Assembly: GCF_007667275.1 (NCBI RefSeq)
Contig: NZ_VDQT01000004.1
Location: forward strand, 124,001 to 188,000
Reading direction: 5' to 3'
From: Stenotrophomonas rhizophila
Lineage (GTDB): Bacteria; Pseudomonadota; Gammaproteobacteria; Xanthomonadales; Xanthomonadaceae
DNA length: 64,000 nt
In this document: piece by piece, positions 9,070 to 18,571 of the stretch
How positions within the stretch are numbered: position 1 is the stretch's first letter
How the letters are laid out: every line of letters begins with the position of its first letter
The notes under the pieces: model-generated
What the model saw: the letters and a program-made list of their open reading frames with translations, nothing else
Told to the model about the DNA's origin: nothing
Database searches by the model: none
Program-made: the position numbers and the translations under genes

Positions 9070-9882
9070 ATGCCCGAACTTCCCGAAGTAGAAACCACCC
9101 GCCGCGGCCTGGCCCCGCACCTGGAAGGCCGCAGCATCCACGGCGTGATCCTGCGCCGGCCCGACCTGCGCTGGCCGATCCCCGGCGAAATCAGCCAGCT
9201 GCTCCCCGGGCAGGCCATCGAAGGCGTGCGCCGCCGCGCCAAATACCTGCTGCTGGATACCGCCATCGGCAGTGCGGTGCTGCACCTGGGGATGTCCGGC
9301 AGCCTCCGCGTGCTGCCCGGCGACACCCCGGTGCGGGCGCACGACCATGTCGACATCAGCCTGGACAACGGCCGCCTGCTGCGCTTCAACGACCCGCGCC
9401 GGTTCGGCAGCCTGTTGTGGCAGCCGGCGGGAGCAACCCACGATCTGCTGGCCGGTCTGGGCCCGGAACCGCTGGACGACGCGTTCGACGGCGAGTACCT
9501 GTTCCAGCGCAGCCGGGGCCGCCGGGCGCCGGTGAAGACCTTCCTGATGGACCAGGGCATCGTGGTCGGCGTGGGCAACATCTACGCGGCCGAAAGCCTG
9601 TTCATGGCCGGGATCAACCCGCTGCGCGAGGCAGGGAAGATTTCGCGGGAGCGCTACCAGCGCCTGGCCACGGCGGTGAAGCAGATCCTGGCGTACGCCA
9701 TCACCCGCGGCGGCACCACCCTGCGCGATTTCATCAATCCCGATGGCGCGCCGGGCTATTTCGAGCAGGAACTGCTGGTCTATGGGCGCGAAGGCGAACC
9801 CTGCCGGCAATGCGGGCGGCTGCTGCGCCACGCGACCATCGGCCAGCGCGCCAGCGTCTGGTGCGGCCACTGCCAGCGCTGA
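9070..9882 (+). CDS. mutM: Formamidopyrimidine-DNA glycosylase
   Basis: A 270-residue protein beginning [13 protein letters not shown], the defining N terminus of MutM/Fpg, in which Pro2 (after Met removal) is the Schiff-base nucleophile and Glu3 is catalytic. The helix-two-turn-helix and the C-terminal zinc finger (CRQCG...CGHC) are present. It excises 8-oxoguanine and formamidopyrimidines from DNA and nicks the abasic site. Length is standard. It is followed by a 65-base gap to the sigma factor gene. Confidence 0.97.
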   Translation: MPELPEVETTRRGLAPHLEGRSIHGVILRRPDLRWPIPGEISQLLPGQAIEGVRRRAKYLLLDTAIGSAVLHLGMSGSLRVLPGDTPVRAHDHVDISLDNGRLLRFNDPRRFGSLLWQPAGATHDLLAGLGPEPLDDAFDGEYLFQRSRGRRAPVKTFLMDQGIVVGVGNIYAAESLFMAGINPLREAGKISRERYQRLATAVKQILAYAITRGGTTLRDFINPDGAPGYFEQELLVYGREGEPCRQCGRLLRHATIGQRASVWCGHCQR

Positions 9883-9947
9883 ACCGGCATACGCACGGAC
9901 GGAAACCGGCGCTATAGTCGGCCCAACGTCACCGGCGGGGGTGTGCG

Positions 9948-10514
9948 ATGGACGAAAGCCCGGATATCACCGTATGGCTGGATTCAGCCCGGGCGGGCGA
10001 CCGCGCCTCGCTGGACCGGGTGCTCACCCTGCTGTACCAGGAACTGCACAGCATGGCCCGGCGCCAGCTGGCCGGGCAGCAGGGTCGGACCCTGGATGCG
10101 ACCTCGCTAGTGCATGAGTCCTACCTCAAACTGCTGGGCGCACGTGGCGCGGCGCGGTTCGAGGACCGGGCACACTTCTTCGCCTATGCCGCCTCGGCGA
10201 TGCGCAGCGTGGTGGTCGATTACGCGCGCAACCGGCTGGCGCGCAAGCGCGGCGGCGACCTCAAGCGGGTTGCGGAGATTCCCGAAAACAGCAGCAGCGG
10301 CGTGCGCCTGGACGAAGACCTGCTGGCGCTGGACGTCGCGTTGGCGCGCCTGCAGGCGGTGGACAACCACCTGGCCAAGGTGGTGGAGCTGCGGTACTTC
10401 GCCGGGCTGTCCGAGCAGGAAATCGCCGACCTGTGCCAGCGTTCAGAGCGCAGCATCCGCCGCGACTGGCAGAAGGCGCGGATGTTCCTGTTGGCCTCGG
10501 TCCGCGAGGACTGA
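9948..10514 (+). CDS. ECF sigma factor, probably phosphorylation-controlled
   Basis: A 188-residue RNA polymerase sigma factor of the ECF class: sigma-2 at about 10-95 and sigma-4 at about 120-185 with the helix-turn-helix ELRYFAGLSEQEIADLC. In region 2.2, where most ECF factors have an acidic pair (DAED), this one has DATS with Thr52 and Ser53. That is the pattern of the ECF43-like factors (EcfP of Vibrio, EcfK of Xanthomonas), which become active when a partner kinase phosphorylates a threonine there. No anti-sigma gene follows; instead a Ser/Thr kinase gene starts 51 bases downstream. The kinase link is inference from the residue change and the neighbour. Confidence 0.88.
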   Translation: MDESPDITVWLDSARAGDRASLDRVLTLLYQELHSMARRQLAGQQGRTLDATSLVHESYLKLLGARGAARFEDRAHFFAYAASAMRSVVVDYARNRLARKRGGDLKRVAEIPENSSSGVRLDEDLLALDVALARLQAVDNHLAKVVELRYFAGLSEQEIADLCQRSERSIRRDWQKARMFLLASVRED

Positions 10515-10565
10515 GCACGGCGGTCGAATAGGCAGCGCGGTAACACGAGGCCCGGGGAAGGGACG

Positions 10566-13439
10566 ATGGATGCAGTGCGCTGGCGGCAGCTCTCCTCGCT
10601 GCTGGATCAGTTGCTGGAAATGCCCTCCGACCAGCGCAGCGCGCGCCTGGCGCAACTGCGTGCGGCCGATGCCACGCTGGCCGATGACCTGGAGCGGCTG
10701 CTGGCGCACGAGCAGGAAAGCCAGGACTTCATGGCCCAGCCGCTGTGGACCGCCGCCCCCGAGGACAGTCGCGCCGGCACCCATATCGGCCCGTACCGGC
10801 TGCTGCGGCAACTGGGCGAAGGCGGCATGGGCGAAGTGTGGCTGGCCGAACGCGCCGATGGCCTGTACCAGCGCCAGGTGGCGCTGAAGCTGCTGCGCAG
10901 CGGCTATGCCGATCCCGGGCTGCGCCAGCGCTTCAGCCGCGAACGCGAGATCCTGGCGCGCCTGCAGCACCCGCACCTGGCGCAGCTGCTCGACGCCGGC
11001 GTGGACCTGCAGGGCCAGCCTTACCTGGCCCTGGCCTACGTGGAAGGCGAACCGATCACCGACTACTGCCAGCGCCTGCAGCTGCCGCTGGAACGCCGCC
11101 TGCAGCTGATGCTGCAGGTGTGCGCGGTGGTCAGCCACGCGCACGCCAACCTGATCGTGCACCGCGACCTGAAGCCGTCCAACATCCTGGTCACCACCGC
11201 GGGCGAAGTGAAGCTGCTGGATTTCGGCATCGCCAAACTGCTCGACGACGAGCAGGCGCGCGCCAACGCCGCGCACCCGCCCACCGAAGCGCGTGCCTTC
11301 ACCCTGCACTACGCCGCACCGGAGCAGGTGCGGGGCGCCCCGGTGACCACGCTGACCGACGTGTACTCGCTCGGCGTGGTGCTGTTCGAGGTGATCACCG
11401 GGCGCAAGCCATACCGCCTGCGCCGGGTCAGCGACGCCGAATGGGAGCGGTCGATCCTGGAAGTTGATGCGCCCCGCGCGTCCAGCGTGCTGCTGCGCGG
11501 CGACATCACCGATGCGGCGGTCACGCCGGCGGCGCGGCGACTGGCCCGGCGCCTGCGCGGCGACCTGGACACGGTCCTGCTGAAGGCCCTGCAGAAGGAG
11601 CCGGCGCAGCGCTATGCCTCGGTGGAGGCGCTGGCCCAGGACCTGCAGCGCTTCCTCGAGGGCCGTCCGATCCAGGCGCGCCCGCAGCGCGCGCTGTACC
11701 GGCTGCGCAAGTACCTGGGCCGGCACCGCTGGGGCGTGGCGCTTGCGGCCGTGGTCGCGGTGGTCCTGGTGGCGCTGGCGGCGCTGGCGTTGTGGCAGAT
11801 GCAACAGGCCCGGCGCGAGATCGCGCGCGCCCAGGCCATGCAGGATTTCACCATCGGCCTGTTCGACCGCGCCGCCGGCGTGCGCCATGGCAGCTTCGAC
11901 GTACGCCAGCTGCTGGCGACCGGGCAGCAGCGCGGCGAGGCCGAACTGGCCGACCAGCCCCTGCCGCTGGCCAACCTGGAAGGCGTGATCGGACGGCTGC
12001 GGATCGGCATGGGCGACTACGCACTGGCGCTGGAAACCCTGGACCGGCAGCGCGCGCTGCTGGAGCAGGTGAAAGACGTTCCGCCGGACATGCAGCTGGA
12101 GGCCGTGACCCAGCGCGGTCGCGCGCTGCGCATGCTGGGGCGGTCGCGCGAGTGCGTGGGGCACATGACGCCGCTGCAGGCGCTGGCCGGCGAACAGCAG
12201 CAGGCACTGCCCTCGCTGGTGGCCGAGTTCCACGCACAGCTGGGCCGCTGCCAGCAACTGCTGGGCTACCGTGACGAGGCACGCGCGGCGTTCGAGCGGG
12301 CGTTGTCGCTGCGCCGCGAAGTAGCGCACGACACCACCGGCACCGCCGAAAGCCTGGCCGATCTGGCCGCGCTGGAAAACGACGTCGGCAACGCGCCGGC
12401 TGCGCTGGCCGGCTACCGCCAGGCCCTGCAACTGCTGCAGGAGCGGACCAGCGACCGCCACCCGCAGCGGGTCACGCTGCATCGCCACCTGGGCGAGACC
12501 CTGGCCGCGCAGGGCGACCTGGACGGTGCCGAACGCAGCTTGGGCGAGGCCTGGGCCGACGCAGTGGCGCTGTATGGCGAGGATCACCCGGAGACGCTGA
12601 CCATCCGCCGCCTGCGCGCCAGCCTGGCGCTGCAGCGGGGCGACCTGGCGCAGGCCCGGCAGGCAATGCTGCAGGTCCACCAGCTCACCCGCAAGGCGCT
12701 GGGCGAGCAGCACCGCGACACCGGGCAGACCTGGCACGCCTTGGGACGTGCAGCGCTGGAACGCGGCGATACCGCTGCGGCGGTGGATGCGTTCGGGCGC
12801 GCAGTGGCGATCTGGCGGCAGCCGGACGCCATCGGGTTGCTCCCGCAGGGGCTGTACGACTACGGCAGCGCGCTGGCCGACGGCGGGCGCTGGCAGGACG
12901 GCCTGGCCGCCCTGCGCGAAGGGCGGCAATGGCAGGCCGCCCAGCGCGGCGACGGTGACCTGGAGGTGCTGCGCGCAGACCGTCGCATGGCCGAGATCGT
13001 CGGCGAGCATGTCGACCCTTGGCAGGCCGGCGACCGCCTGGCGGCATTGATGCGGCAGACCACCCGCAACGGCCCGGACGCGCGCCTGCAGCAGCAGGCG
13101 GTGCAGCTGGCATGGGGGCGCAACCTGCTGCGCATGGACCAGCCGGTGGAGGCCCGGCGCGCACTGCAGCCCCTCCGCGACGGCGATGCGATGGACCCGC
13201 GCAGCGTGCAGCTGCGCTGGTTGGCGCGCGCATCGCTGGGCCAGCTGGACTGCGCGCAGTCCCCCGCGCGCGGGCGTGCGGCGCTGCTGGCGCTGCAGGC
13301 CGAGGTACGCGCGCAGCGGCCGCAGGGCGGTTGCGTGGCCCGGCAGATCGAACAGCTGCTGCAGGCCTGTACGCCGGGCGTGGCGCGCGGCGCCCGGCGT
13401 CCGGCTGAACGACCACCGCGCGCGACAGCGGCGAATTAA
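10566..13439 (+). CDS. Transmembrane Ser/Thr protein kinase with TPR-like sensor region
   Basis: A 957-residue protein. Residues 1-70 form a helical leader, often seen in kinases paired with ECF factors. The kinase domain (about 75-360) has the glycine loop GEGGMGEV, Lys108, HRDLKPSN with Asp201, DFG at 219-221 and APEQ. All catalytic residues are present. One membrane segment lies at about 393-415 (AAVVAVVLVALAALALW). The rest, some 530 residues, is helical with repeats typical of TPR modules (for example QRGRALRMLGRSRECVG). This predicts a cytoplasmic kinase with a periplasmic TPR sensor. It is probably the partner of the ECF sigma factor upstream. Confidence 0.9.
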   Translation: MDAVRWRQLSSLLDQLLEMPSDQRSARLAQLRAADATLADDLERLLAHEQESQDFMAQPLWTAAPEDSRAGTHIGPYRLLRQLGEGGMGEVWLAERADGLYQRQVALKLLRSGYADPGLRQRFSREREILARLQHPHLAQLLDAGVDLQGQPYLALAYVEGEPITDYCQRLQLPLERRLQLMLQVCAVVSHAHANLIVHRDLKPSNILVTTAGEVKLLDFGIAKLLDDEQARANAAHPPTEARAFTLHYAAPEQVRGAPVTTLTDVYSLGVVLFEVITGRKPYRLRRVSDAEWERSILEVDAPRASSVLLRGDITDAAVTPAARRLARRLRGDLDTVLLKALQKEPAQRYASVEALAQDLQRFLEGRPIQARPQRALYRLRKYLGRHRWGVALAAVVAVVLVALAALALWQMQQARREIARAQAMQDFTIGLFDRAAGVRHGSFDVRQLLATGQQRGEAELADQPLPLANLEGVIGRLRIGMGDYALALETLDRQRALLEQVKDVPPDMQLEAVTQRGRALRMLGRSRECVGHMTPLQALAGEQQQALPSLVAEFHAQLGRCQQLLGYRDEARAAFERALSLRREVAHDTTGTAESLADLAALENDVGNAPAALAGYRQALQLLQERTSDRHPQRVTLHRHLGETLAAQGDLDGAERSLGEAWADAVALYGEDHPETLTIRRLRASLALQRGDLAQARQAMLQVHQLTRKALGEQHRDTGQTWHALGRAALERGDTAAAVDAFGRAVAIWRQPDAIGLLPQGLYDYGSALADGGRWQDGLAALREGRQWQAAQRGDGDLEVLRADRRMAEIVGEHVDPWQAGDRLAALMRQTTRNGPDARLQQQAVQLAWGRNLLRMDQPVEARRALQPLRDGDAMDPRSVQLRWLARASLGQLDCAQSPARGRAALLALQAEVRAQRPQGGCVARQIEQLLQACTPGVARGARRPAERPPRATAAN

Positions 13440-13487
13440 CGTGGTCATGCCTATGATGGCCGGCCCTTTCCTGCCATCGCTGCCCGC

Positions 13488-15089
13488 ATGCAACGACGCG
13501 ACTTCCTCCGCAACGCCTCCCTGGCCCTGGCCGCCATCGGTTTCCCCGCGCTGCCGGCCTGCGCCGCGCAGGGCAGCCAGGTGGGCCTGCGCCGGCTCGG
13601 CCAGCCGCAGCCGTTCGACTTCGCCGTGCTCAAAGGCCAGGCGCGCGCGCTGTCCGAGGCCGCCTACAAGACCCACCGGCGCACCCTGCCGGGGCCGCTG
13701 GAGGCGCTGGACTGGGACCAGTACCAGTCGATCAGCTACCGCCAGGACCACGCGCTGTGGGCCGACCAGCCCGGCCGCTTCCAGGCCAAGTTCTTCCACC
13801 TCGGCCTGTACTTCCACTCGCCGGTGCGCATGTTCGACGTGGTCGATGGCATGGCACAGGAACTGGCCTACGACCCGGCGGCCTTCAACTACGGCAAGAG
13901 CGGCCTGAAGGACGGGCAGCTGCCGGCCGACCTGGGCTTTGCCGGCTTCCGCCTCAATACCCGCCAGGACACCGACCGCGACTTCGCCGCGTTCCTGGGC
14001 GCCAGCTATTTCCGCGCGGTGGGCAAGGAAGGCCAGTACGGCCAGTCCGCGCGCGGACTGGCGATCGATACCGGCATGGACCGCCCGGAAGAATTCCCGG
14101 ATTTCATCGCCTACTTCCTGGAGCAGCCCGCCAAGGACTCCAATACGCTGGTGGTGTACGCGCTGCTGGATTCGCCCAGCGTCGCCGGCGCCTACCGCTT
14201 CGCCATCACCAACGGTGACGTTCTGCTGATGGACGTGGACGTGGCGCTGTACCCGCGCAAGGCCATCGAACGGCTCGGCATCGCGCCGTGCACCAGCATG
14301 TACCAGGTGGGCGAGAACGACCGCCGCATGGCCTGGGACTGGCGCCCGGAGATCCACGACACCGACGGCCTTTCGATGTGGACCGGTTCGGGCGAATGGA
14401 TCTGGCGCCCGCTGTCCAACCCGCGCCAGCTGCGCTTCAACATGTTCGTTGACAGCAACCCGCGTGGGTTCGGCCTGCTGCAGCGCGACCGCAATTTCGA
14501 CCATTACCAGGACGACGGCGTGTTCTACGAGAAGCGCCCGTGCCTGTGGGTGGAGCCGAAGGGCCAGTGGGGCAAGGGCTCGGTGCAGCTGGTGGAGATC
14601 CCCACCGTGGACGAGACCTTCGACAACATCGTGGCGTTCTGGAATCCGGAAGCGAAACCGCAGCCGGGCCAGGAAATGCTGCTGGGCTATCGCCTGTACT
14701 GGGGCGCCGAACCGCCGGCACGCCCACCGCTGGCCCAGGCCGTGGCCACCCGCACCGGCCTGGGCGGGGTGATCGGCAAGAAGCGCGAGTATTTCTCGTG
14801 GCGCTTCGCGGTGGATTTCGCCGGCGGCGAGCTGGCCGCGCTGATCGACAAGGGCGAGGTGGAGGCCGTGGTCCAGGCCAGCCGCGGCCGCACCGAGACC
14901 GTTTCGGCCCGCCCCCTGCGCGAGATCAAGGGTTACCGCGCCATGTTCGACCTGGTGCCGCCCGACAACAGCACCGACCAGATCGACATCCGCCTGTATC
15001 TGCGCAGCGGTGGCAAGACCCTGACCGAAACCTGGCTTTACCAGTACAGCCCGCCGCCGGCGGGGGCGCCGGAGCGGACGTTGTATTGA
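13488..15089 (+). CDS. opgD: Glucan biosynthesis protein D (periplasmic glucans)
   Basis: A 533-residue protein of the MdoG/OpgD family, which shapes or releases osmoregulated periplasmic glucans. A twin-arginine signal (QRRDFLRNASLALAAIG) covers about residues 2-25, as known for OpgD but not OpgG, which uses Sec. Family landmarks include FHLGLYFHSPVRMFDV, FGLLQRDRNFDHYQD and VNFxD-like segments. Length fits. It stands alone, with no opgH or opgG beside it, as is usual for opgD. Confidence 0.93.
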   Translation: MQRRDFLRNASLALAAIGFPALPACAAQGSQVGLRRLGQPQPFDFAVLKGQARALSEAAYKTHRRTLPGPLEALDWDQYQSISYRQDHALWADQPGRFQAKFFHLGLYFHSPVRMFDVVDGMAQELAYDPAAFNYGKSGLKDGQLPADLGFAGFRLNTRQDTDRDFAAFLGASYFRAVGKEGQYGQSARGLAIDTGMDRPEEFPDFIAYFLEQPAKDSNTLVVYALLDSPSVAGAYRFAITNGDVLLMDVDVALYPRKAIERLGIAPCTSMYQVGENDRRMAWDWRPEIHDTDGLSMWTGSGEWIWRPLSNPRQLRFNMFVDSNPRGFGLLQRDRNFDHYQDDGVFYEKRPCLWVEPKGQWGKGSVQLVEIPTVDETFDNIVAFWNPEAKPQPGQEMLLGYRLYWGAEPPARPPLAQAVATRTGLGGVIGKKREYFSWRFAVDFAGGELAALIDKGEVEAVVQASRGRTETVSARPLREIKGYRAMFDLVPPDNSTDQIDIRLYLRSGGKTLTETWLYQYSPPPAGAPERTLY

Positions 15090-15095
15090 AAAGGT

Positions 15096-15120
15096 GTACC
15101 GACCAACGGTCGGTACCTAC
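15096..15120 (-). repeat. SMAG-type GTAG hairpin repeat
   Basis: Minus strand: GTAG then GTACCGACC-GTT-GGTCGGTAC, between convergent opgD and tdk. Confidence 0.75.
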
Positions 15121-15121
15121 C

Positions 15122-15147
15122 GGCGCGTCTACAAGGGTAGACGCGCC
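15122..15147. terminator. Hairpin overlapping the tdk stop codon
   Basis: An 11-bp stem (GGCGCGTCTAC and its complement) with loop AAGG. The tdk stop codon at 15129-15131 lies in one arm, so the last codons of tdk form part of the structure. There is no T run; it may terminate or protect the tdk message. Confidence 0.5.
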
Positions 15148-15749
15148 TGGGCAGGGTCGATCCTGCCTTCGCCGCGGGTGATCTTCTTGAACTCGGCGCG
15201 GCTGACCGACACGTAGCGTTCGTTGCCGCCGATCTCCACCTGCGGGCCGTCCTGTACCGCGTGGCCGTGTTCGTCCACGCGCACGGTCATGGTGGCCTTC
15301 TTGCCGCTGTGGCAGATGGTCTTGATCTCCTGCATCTCGTCGGCCCAGGCCAGCAGGTACTGGCTGCCTTCGAACAGCTCGCCGCGGAAGTCGGTACGCA
15401 GCCCATAGCAGAGCACCGGAATGCGCAGCTGGTCGACCACCTCGCTGAGCTGCCAGACCTGGCTGCGGCTGAGGAACTGCGCCTCGTCCACGAGCACGCA
15501 GCCGAGCGGCCCGTGCGCGGCCAGGTCGTCGCGGATCAGCCGCTCCAGGTCGGTGTCGCGGTCGAAGGCCACGCCGTCGGCCTTCAGCCCGATCCGCGAC
15601 GCCACCACGCCACGCCCGGCGCGGTCGTCCAGGCGCGGGGTCAGGATCGCCACGCGCATGCCGCGCTCGCGGTAGTTGTGCGCCGACTGCAGCAGCGTGG
15701 TGGTCTTGCCGGCGTTCATCGCCGAATAGTAGAAATAGAGCTTGGCCAT
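15129..15749 (-). CDS. tdk: Thymidine kinase
   Basis: A 206-residue type II thymidine kinase. The P-loop is near the N terminus ([16 protein letters not shown]), a Walker B-like [10 protein letters not shown] follows in the middle, and a lasso/thymidine region lies near [14 protein letters not shown]. It phosphorylates thymidine to dTMP in the salvage pathway. The cysteine pairs that usually bind zinc in this family (CxxC...CxxH) are not evident: the expected segment reads [10 protein letters not shown] without partners, so the zinc site may be lost. The stop codon lies within a hairpin. Confidence 0.93.
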   Translation of the reverse strand: MAKLYFYYSAMNAGKTTTLLQSAHNYRERGMRVAILTPRLDDRAGRGVVASRIGLKADGVAFDRDTDLERLIRDDLAAHGPLGCVLVDEAQFLSRSQVWQLSEVVDQLRIPVLCYGLRTDFRGELFEGSQYLLAWADEMQEIKTICHSGKKATMTVRVDEHGHAVQDGPQVEIGGNERYVSVSRAEFKKITRGEGRIDPAQARLPL

Positions 15750-15775
15750 GCGCCAATTCTAGACGCCTGCCCGCC

Positions 15776-16444
15776 CTAGGGGCCGATTGCCTCGATGACC
15801 TCCTGCTGCCACTGCCAGTACGCGGCCGGTTCCCAGAACCGGTCCTGCCAGTAGATTGCCGGGTCCATCTGGCGCATGCCGATGTTGCCCTTGGCCTGGG
15901 TGCGCAGCAGTCCCGCATCGCCGGTGCGGCTGCCGGTCACGTTCTGGCGCACCGCGCGCATCTCGCGTTCCTGCCGCGGGCGCGCCGCTGGATCACCGTA
16001 TTCGGCGTACAGGACGCGGCCTTCGCGCACGGCGCGCTCGCGCTCTTCCGGCGTCAGCGCATTCCAGTAGGCCTCGCGCCGGGCCAGCAGGAACTCGCCG
16101 CCACGCTCGGCGGCCAGGTCCATCCATACGTAGCCCAGCGCGTGGTCGGGACCCTCGTCCTGCCCCGCCCAGACCAGCTCGGCCAGCGCCGCCTGCGACG
16201 GCTTGTCGGCGTAGCGGGCAGCCTGCTGGTAATAGCCACGGGCTTCGCCCAGGCGACCGCGTTTCTGCGCTTCCTGGCCGAGCAGGCGGAAGCGCAGGTC
16301 GGGGTGGGCGGTGAGGAAGCCCGGGGAACTGATCACTTCCTGGGCGCGGGGATCGACATCGTGCGCTGGTGCGGCGCCGGCCGCGGTGGTGACCAGCGCC
16401 GCGGCGGCGATGGCAACGGCAAGGAGATTCCGGATTCGGGTCAT
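15776..16444 (-). CDS. Secreted hypothetical protein with a Sel1-like helical region
   Basis: A 222-residue protein with a signal peptide (MTRIRNLLAVAIAAAALV..., cleavage near AAGAAPA). A helical middle part has pairs resembling Sel1/TPR units, for example LGEARGYYQQAARYADKPSQ and LGYVWMDLAAERG. The C-terminal part is Arg/Glu-rich, then Trp/Tyr-rich (YWQDRFWEPAAYW). No enzymatic motif. I start it at 16444; a start at 16471 would put charged residues before the signal. Upstream of tdk in the same direction, with a 26-base gap. Function unknown. Confidence 0.7.
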   Translation of the reverse strand: MTRIRNLLAVAIAAAALVTTAAGAAPAHDVDPRAQEVISSPGFLTAHPDLRFRLLGQEAQKRGRLGEARGYYQQAARYADKPSQAALAELVWAGQDEGPDHALGYVWMDLAAERGGEFLLARREAYWNALTPEERERAVREGRVLYAEYGDPAARPRQEREMRAVRQNVTGSRTGDAGLLRTQAKGNIGMRQMDPAIYWQDRFWEPAAYWQWQQEVIEAIGP

Positions 16445-16582
16445 GCGACTGCTTCCCATGCGTCGAGTCACCGCTGAATAGCGCAGCCAGCGGGGTGGGT
16501 CAAGTCCTGTCCCGGGAAGGGGAGTCCGCGACGACCCGGTGCTGGCCGCCGCCCGTTACAATGCCGCATCCACGGAGCAGGC

Positions 16583-18559
16583 ATGCACGGTCTCAATCCC
16601 CCCCAACGCGCGGCAGTGCTGCACTGCGAAGGTCCCCTGCTGGTACTGGCTGGTGCGGGCAGTGGCAAGACCCGCGTGATCGTGGAAAAGATTGCCCAGC
16701 TGATCAGCACCCGGCGATACCCGGCCAAGCGCATCGCGGCGATCACCTTCACCAACAAATCCGCCAAGGAAATGCGCGAGCGCGTGGCCAAGCGCCTGCA
16801 CGGCGGCGACGCCGAAGACGTCACCATCTGCACGTTCCATGCGCTGGGCCTGAAGTTCCTGCAGATCGAACATGCGGCGGTGGGGCTCAAGCGCGGCTTC
16901 TCGATCTTCGACGCCGACGATGCCACCGCGCAGGTGAAAGACCTGATGTACGGGGCCAAGCCGGACGACATCGAGGACGTGAAGAACCTGATCTCGCGGG
17001 CCAAGAACGCCGGTCTTTCGCCCGAGCAGGCCATGGCGGCGGCACGCAGCAACCGCGAGAAGGAAGCGGCCAGCGTGTACGAGCGCTACCAGCTGCGCCT
17101 GACCGCCTTCAACGCGGTGGATTTCGACGACCTGATCCGGCTGCCGGTGCAGGTGCTGGAAGAAAACCCGGAGATCGCGCTGGCCTGGCGCGAGCGGATC
17201 GGCTACCTGCTGGTCGACGAATGCCAGGACACCAACGATGCGCAGTACCGGCTGCTCAAGCAGCTGGCCGGCAGCGCCGGCAACTTCACCTGTGTGGGCG
17301 ACGACGACCAGTCGATCTATGCCTGGCGCGGTGCCAACCCGGAAAACCTGCAGCAGATGGCGCGCGATTACCCGGCGCTGGAAATCATCAAGCTGGAACA
17401 GAACTACCGCTGCTCCAACCGCGTGCTGCGCGCGGCCAACGCCCTGATCGCCAACAATCCGCACGAACATCTCAAGAAGCTGTGGAGCGACCAGGCCGAC
17501 GGCGAGCGCATCCGGGTGTGGGAGTGCCGCAACAGCGAACACGAGGCGGAGAAGGTCGCGGCCGAGATCTCCTACCTGGCCACCTCCAAACAGGTTCCGT
17601 GGAGCGATTTCTGCATCCTGTTCCGCGGCAACTTCCAGTCGCGGCCGCTGGAAAAGGCGCTTCAGCTGGTGCGCGCGCCGTACCACATCACCGGCGGCAC
17701 CGCGTTCCTGGAGCGGCAGGAGGTCAAGGACACGCTGTCGTGGCTGCGCCTGCTGGTGAATCCCGACGACGACACCGCGTTCATGCGCGCGGTGCAGTCG
17801 CCCAAGCGAGAAGTGGGCGCCGGTACGCTGGCCAAGCTGGCCGAGCTGGCGTCGGACAAGGAGCTGCCGATGGCGCATGCCGCCGAAGCGATCGGCGCGC
17901 TGTCGCAGCTGCCGCCGCGCGCGGCCAACAGCCTCAGCCGCTTCACCGACATCCTGCGCGACCTGCGCGCGGAGATGCCCAAGCTGAGCTCGGGCGACCT
18001 GGTGCGCAAGCTGGTCAAGGACTCCGGCCTGGTGTCCGAACTGCGCAGCACCTGCAAGGAAGAATCGGTCTACCAGCGCCGCCTGGCCAACCTGGAAGAA
18101 CTGGCGCAGTGGTTCGAAGGCGGCCCGCGCGGCGCGTCCACCGCCGACCTCGCCGCGCAGCTGGCGCTGTTGTCGCGCAACGACAAGGACGACGGCGGCA
18201 ACCAGGTGCGGATGATGACCCTGCATGCGTCCAAGGGCCTGGAGTTCCCGTATGTGTTCATCGTCGGCTGCGAAGACGGCGTGCTGCCGCACCAGGTCAG
18301 CCTGGACGAAGGCAACCTGCAGGAAGAACGGCGCCTGCTGTACGTGGGCATCACCCGGGCCAAGGTGCAGTTGTGGATGAGCCACAGCAAGCTGACCCGC
18401 AAGTTCGGTGAACACGTGCGGCTCAAGCCGAGCCGTTTCTTCGACGAGATTCCGGCCGAGGAAATGCAGCGCGACGGTGCCGATCCGGTGGCCGATGCGG
18501 CGCGCAAGAAGGAGCGCGCCAGCGCCGGCCTGGCGGCGATTGAAGCATTGTTCGACTAG
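16583..18559 (+). CDS. rep: ATP-dependent DNA helicase Rep (UvrD family)
   Basis: A 658-residue superfamily 1A helicase. Walker A AGAGSGKT is near residue 26, motif Ia is ITFTNKSAKEM, motif II is LLVDECQDTN, motif III is VGDDDQSIYAWRGA, and motifs V/VI are TLHASKGLEF and RRLLYVGITRAK. It starts HGLNPPQRAAV and has Rep length, without the longer C-terminal tail of UvrD, so Rep is the better name. It unwinds DNA 3'-5' and restarts stalled forks. The GNAT gene follows after 12 bases and may be cotranscribed. Confidence 0.95.
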   Translation: MHGLNPPQRAAVLHCEGPLLVLAGAGSGKTRVIVEKIAQLISTRRYPAKRIAAITFTNKSAKEMRERVAKRLHGGDAEDVTICTFHALGLKFLQIEHAAVGLKRGFSIFDADDATAQVKDLMYGAKPDDIEDVKNLISRAKNAGLSPEQAMAAARSNREKEAASVYERYQLRLTAFNAVDFDDLIRLPVQVLEENPEIALAWRERIGYLLVDECQDTNDAQYRLLKQLAGSAGNFTCVGDDDQSIYAWRGANPENLQQMARDYPALEIIKLEQNYRCSNRVLRAANALIANNPHEHLKKLWSDQADGERIRVWECRNSEHEAEKVAAEISYLATSKQVPWSDFCILFRGNFQSRPLEKALQLVRAPYHITGGTAFLERQEVKDTLSWLRLLVNPDDDTAFMRAVQSPKREVGAGTLAKLAELASDKELPMAHAAEAIGALSQLPPRAANSLSRFTDILRDLRAEMPKLSSGDLVRKLVKDSGLVSELRSTCKEESVYQRRLANLEELAQWFEGGPRGASTADLAAQLALLSRNDKDDGGNQVRMMTLHASKGLEFPYVFIVGCEDGVLPHQVSLDEGNLQEERRLLYVGITRAKVQLWMSHSKLTRKFGEHVRLKPSRFFDEIPAEEMQRDGADPVADAARKKERASAGLAAIEALFD

Positions 18560-18571
18560 CCGAGGCTTTCC

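Noticed and set aside
7216..9870. An 884-residue open frame on the minus strand
   Set aside because: Antisense to the desaturase, EF-hand and mutM genes, all supported by motifs.
10443..14504. A 1353-residue open frame on the minus strand
   Set aside because: It is antisense to the Ser/Thr kinase and opgD, both with full motifs. High GC leaves long stop-free frames opposite real genes; its His/Gln/Val/Arg-rich product has no domain.
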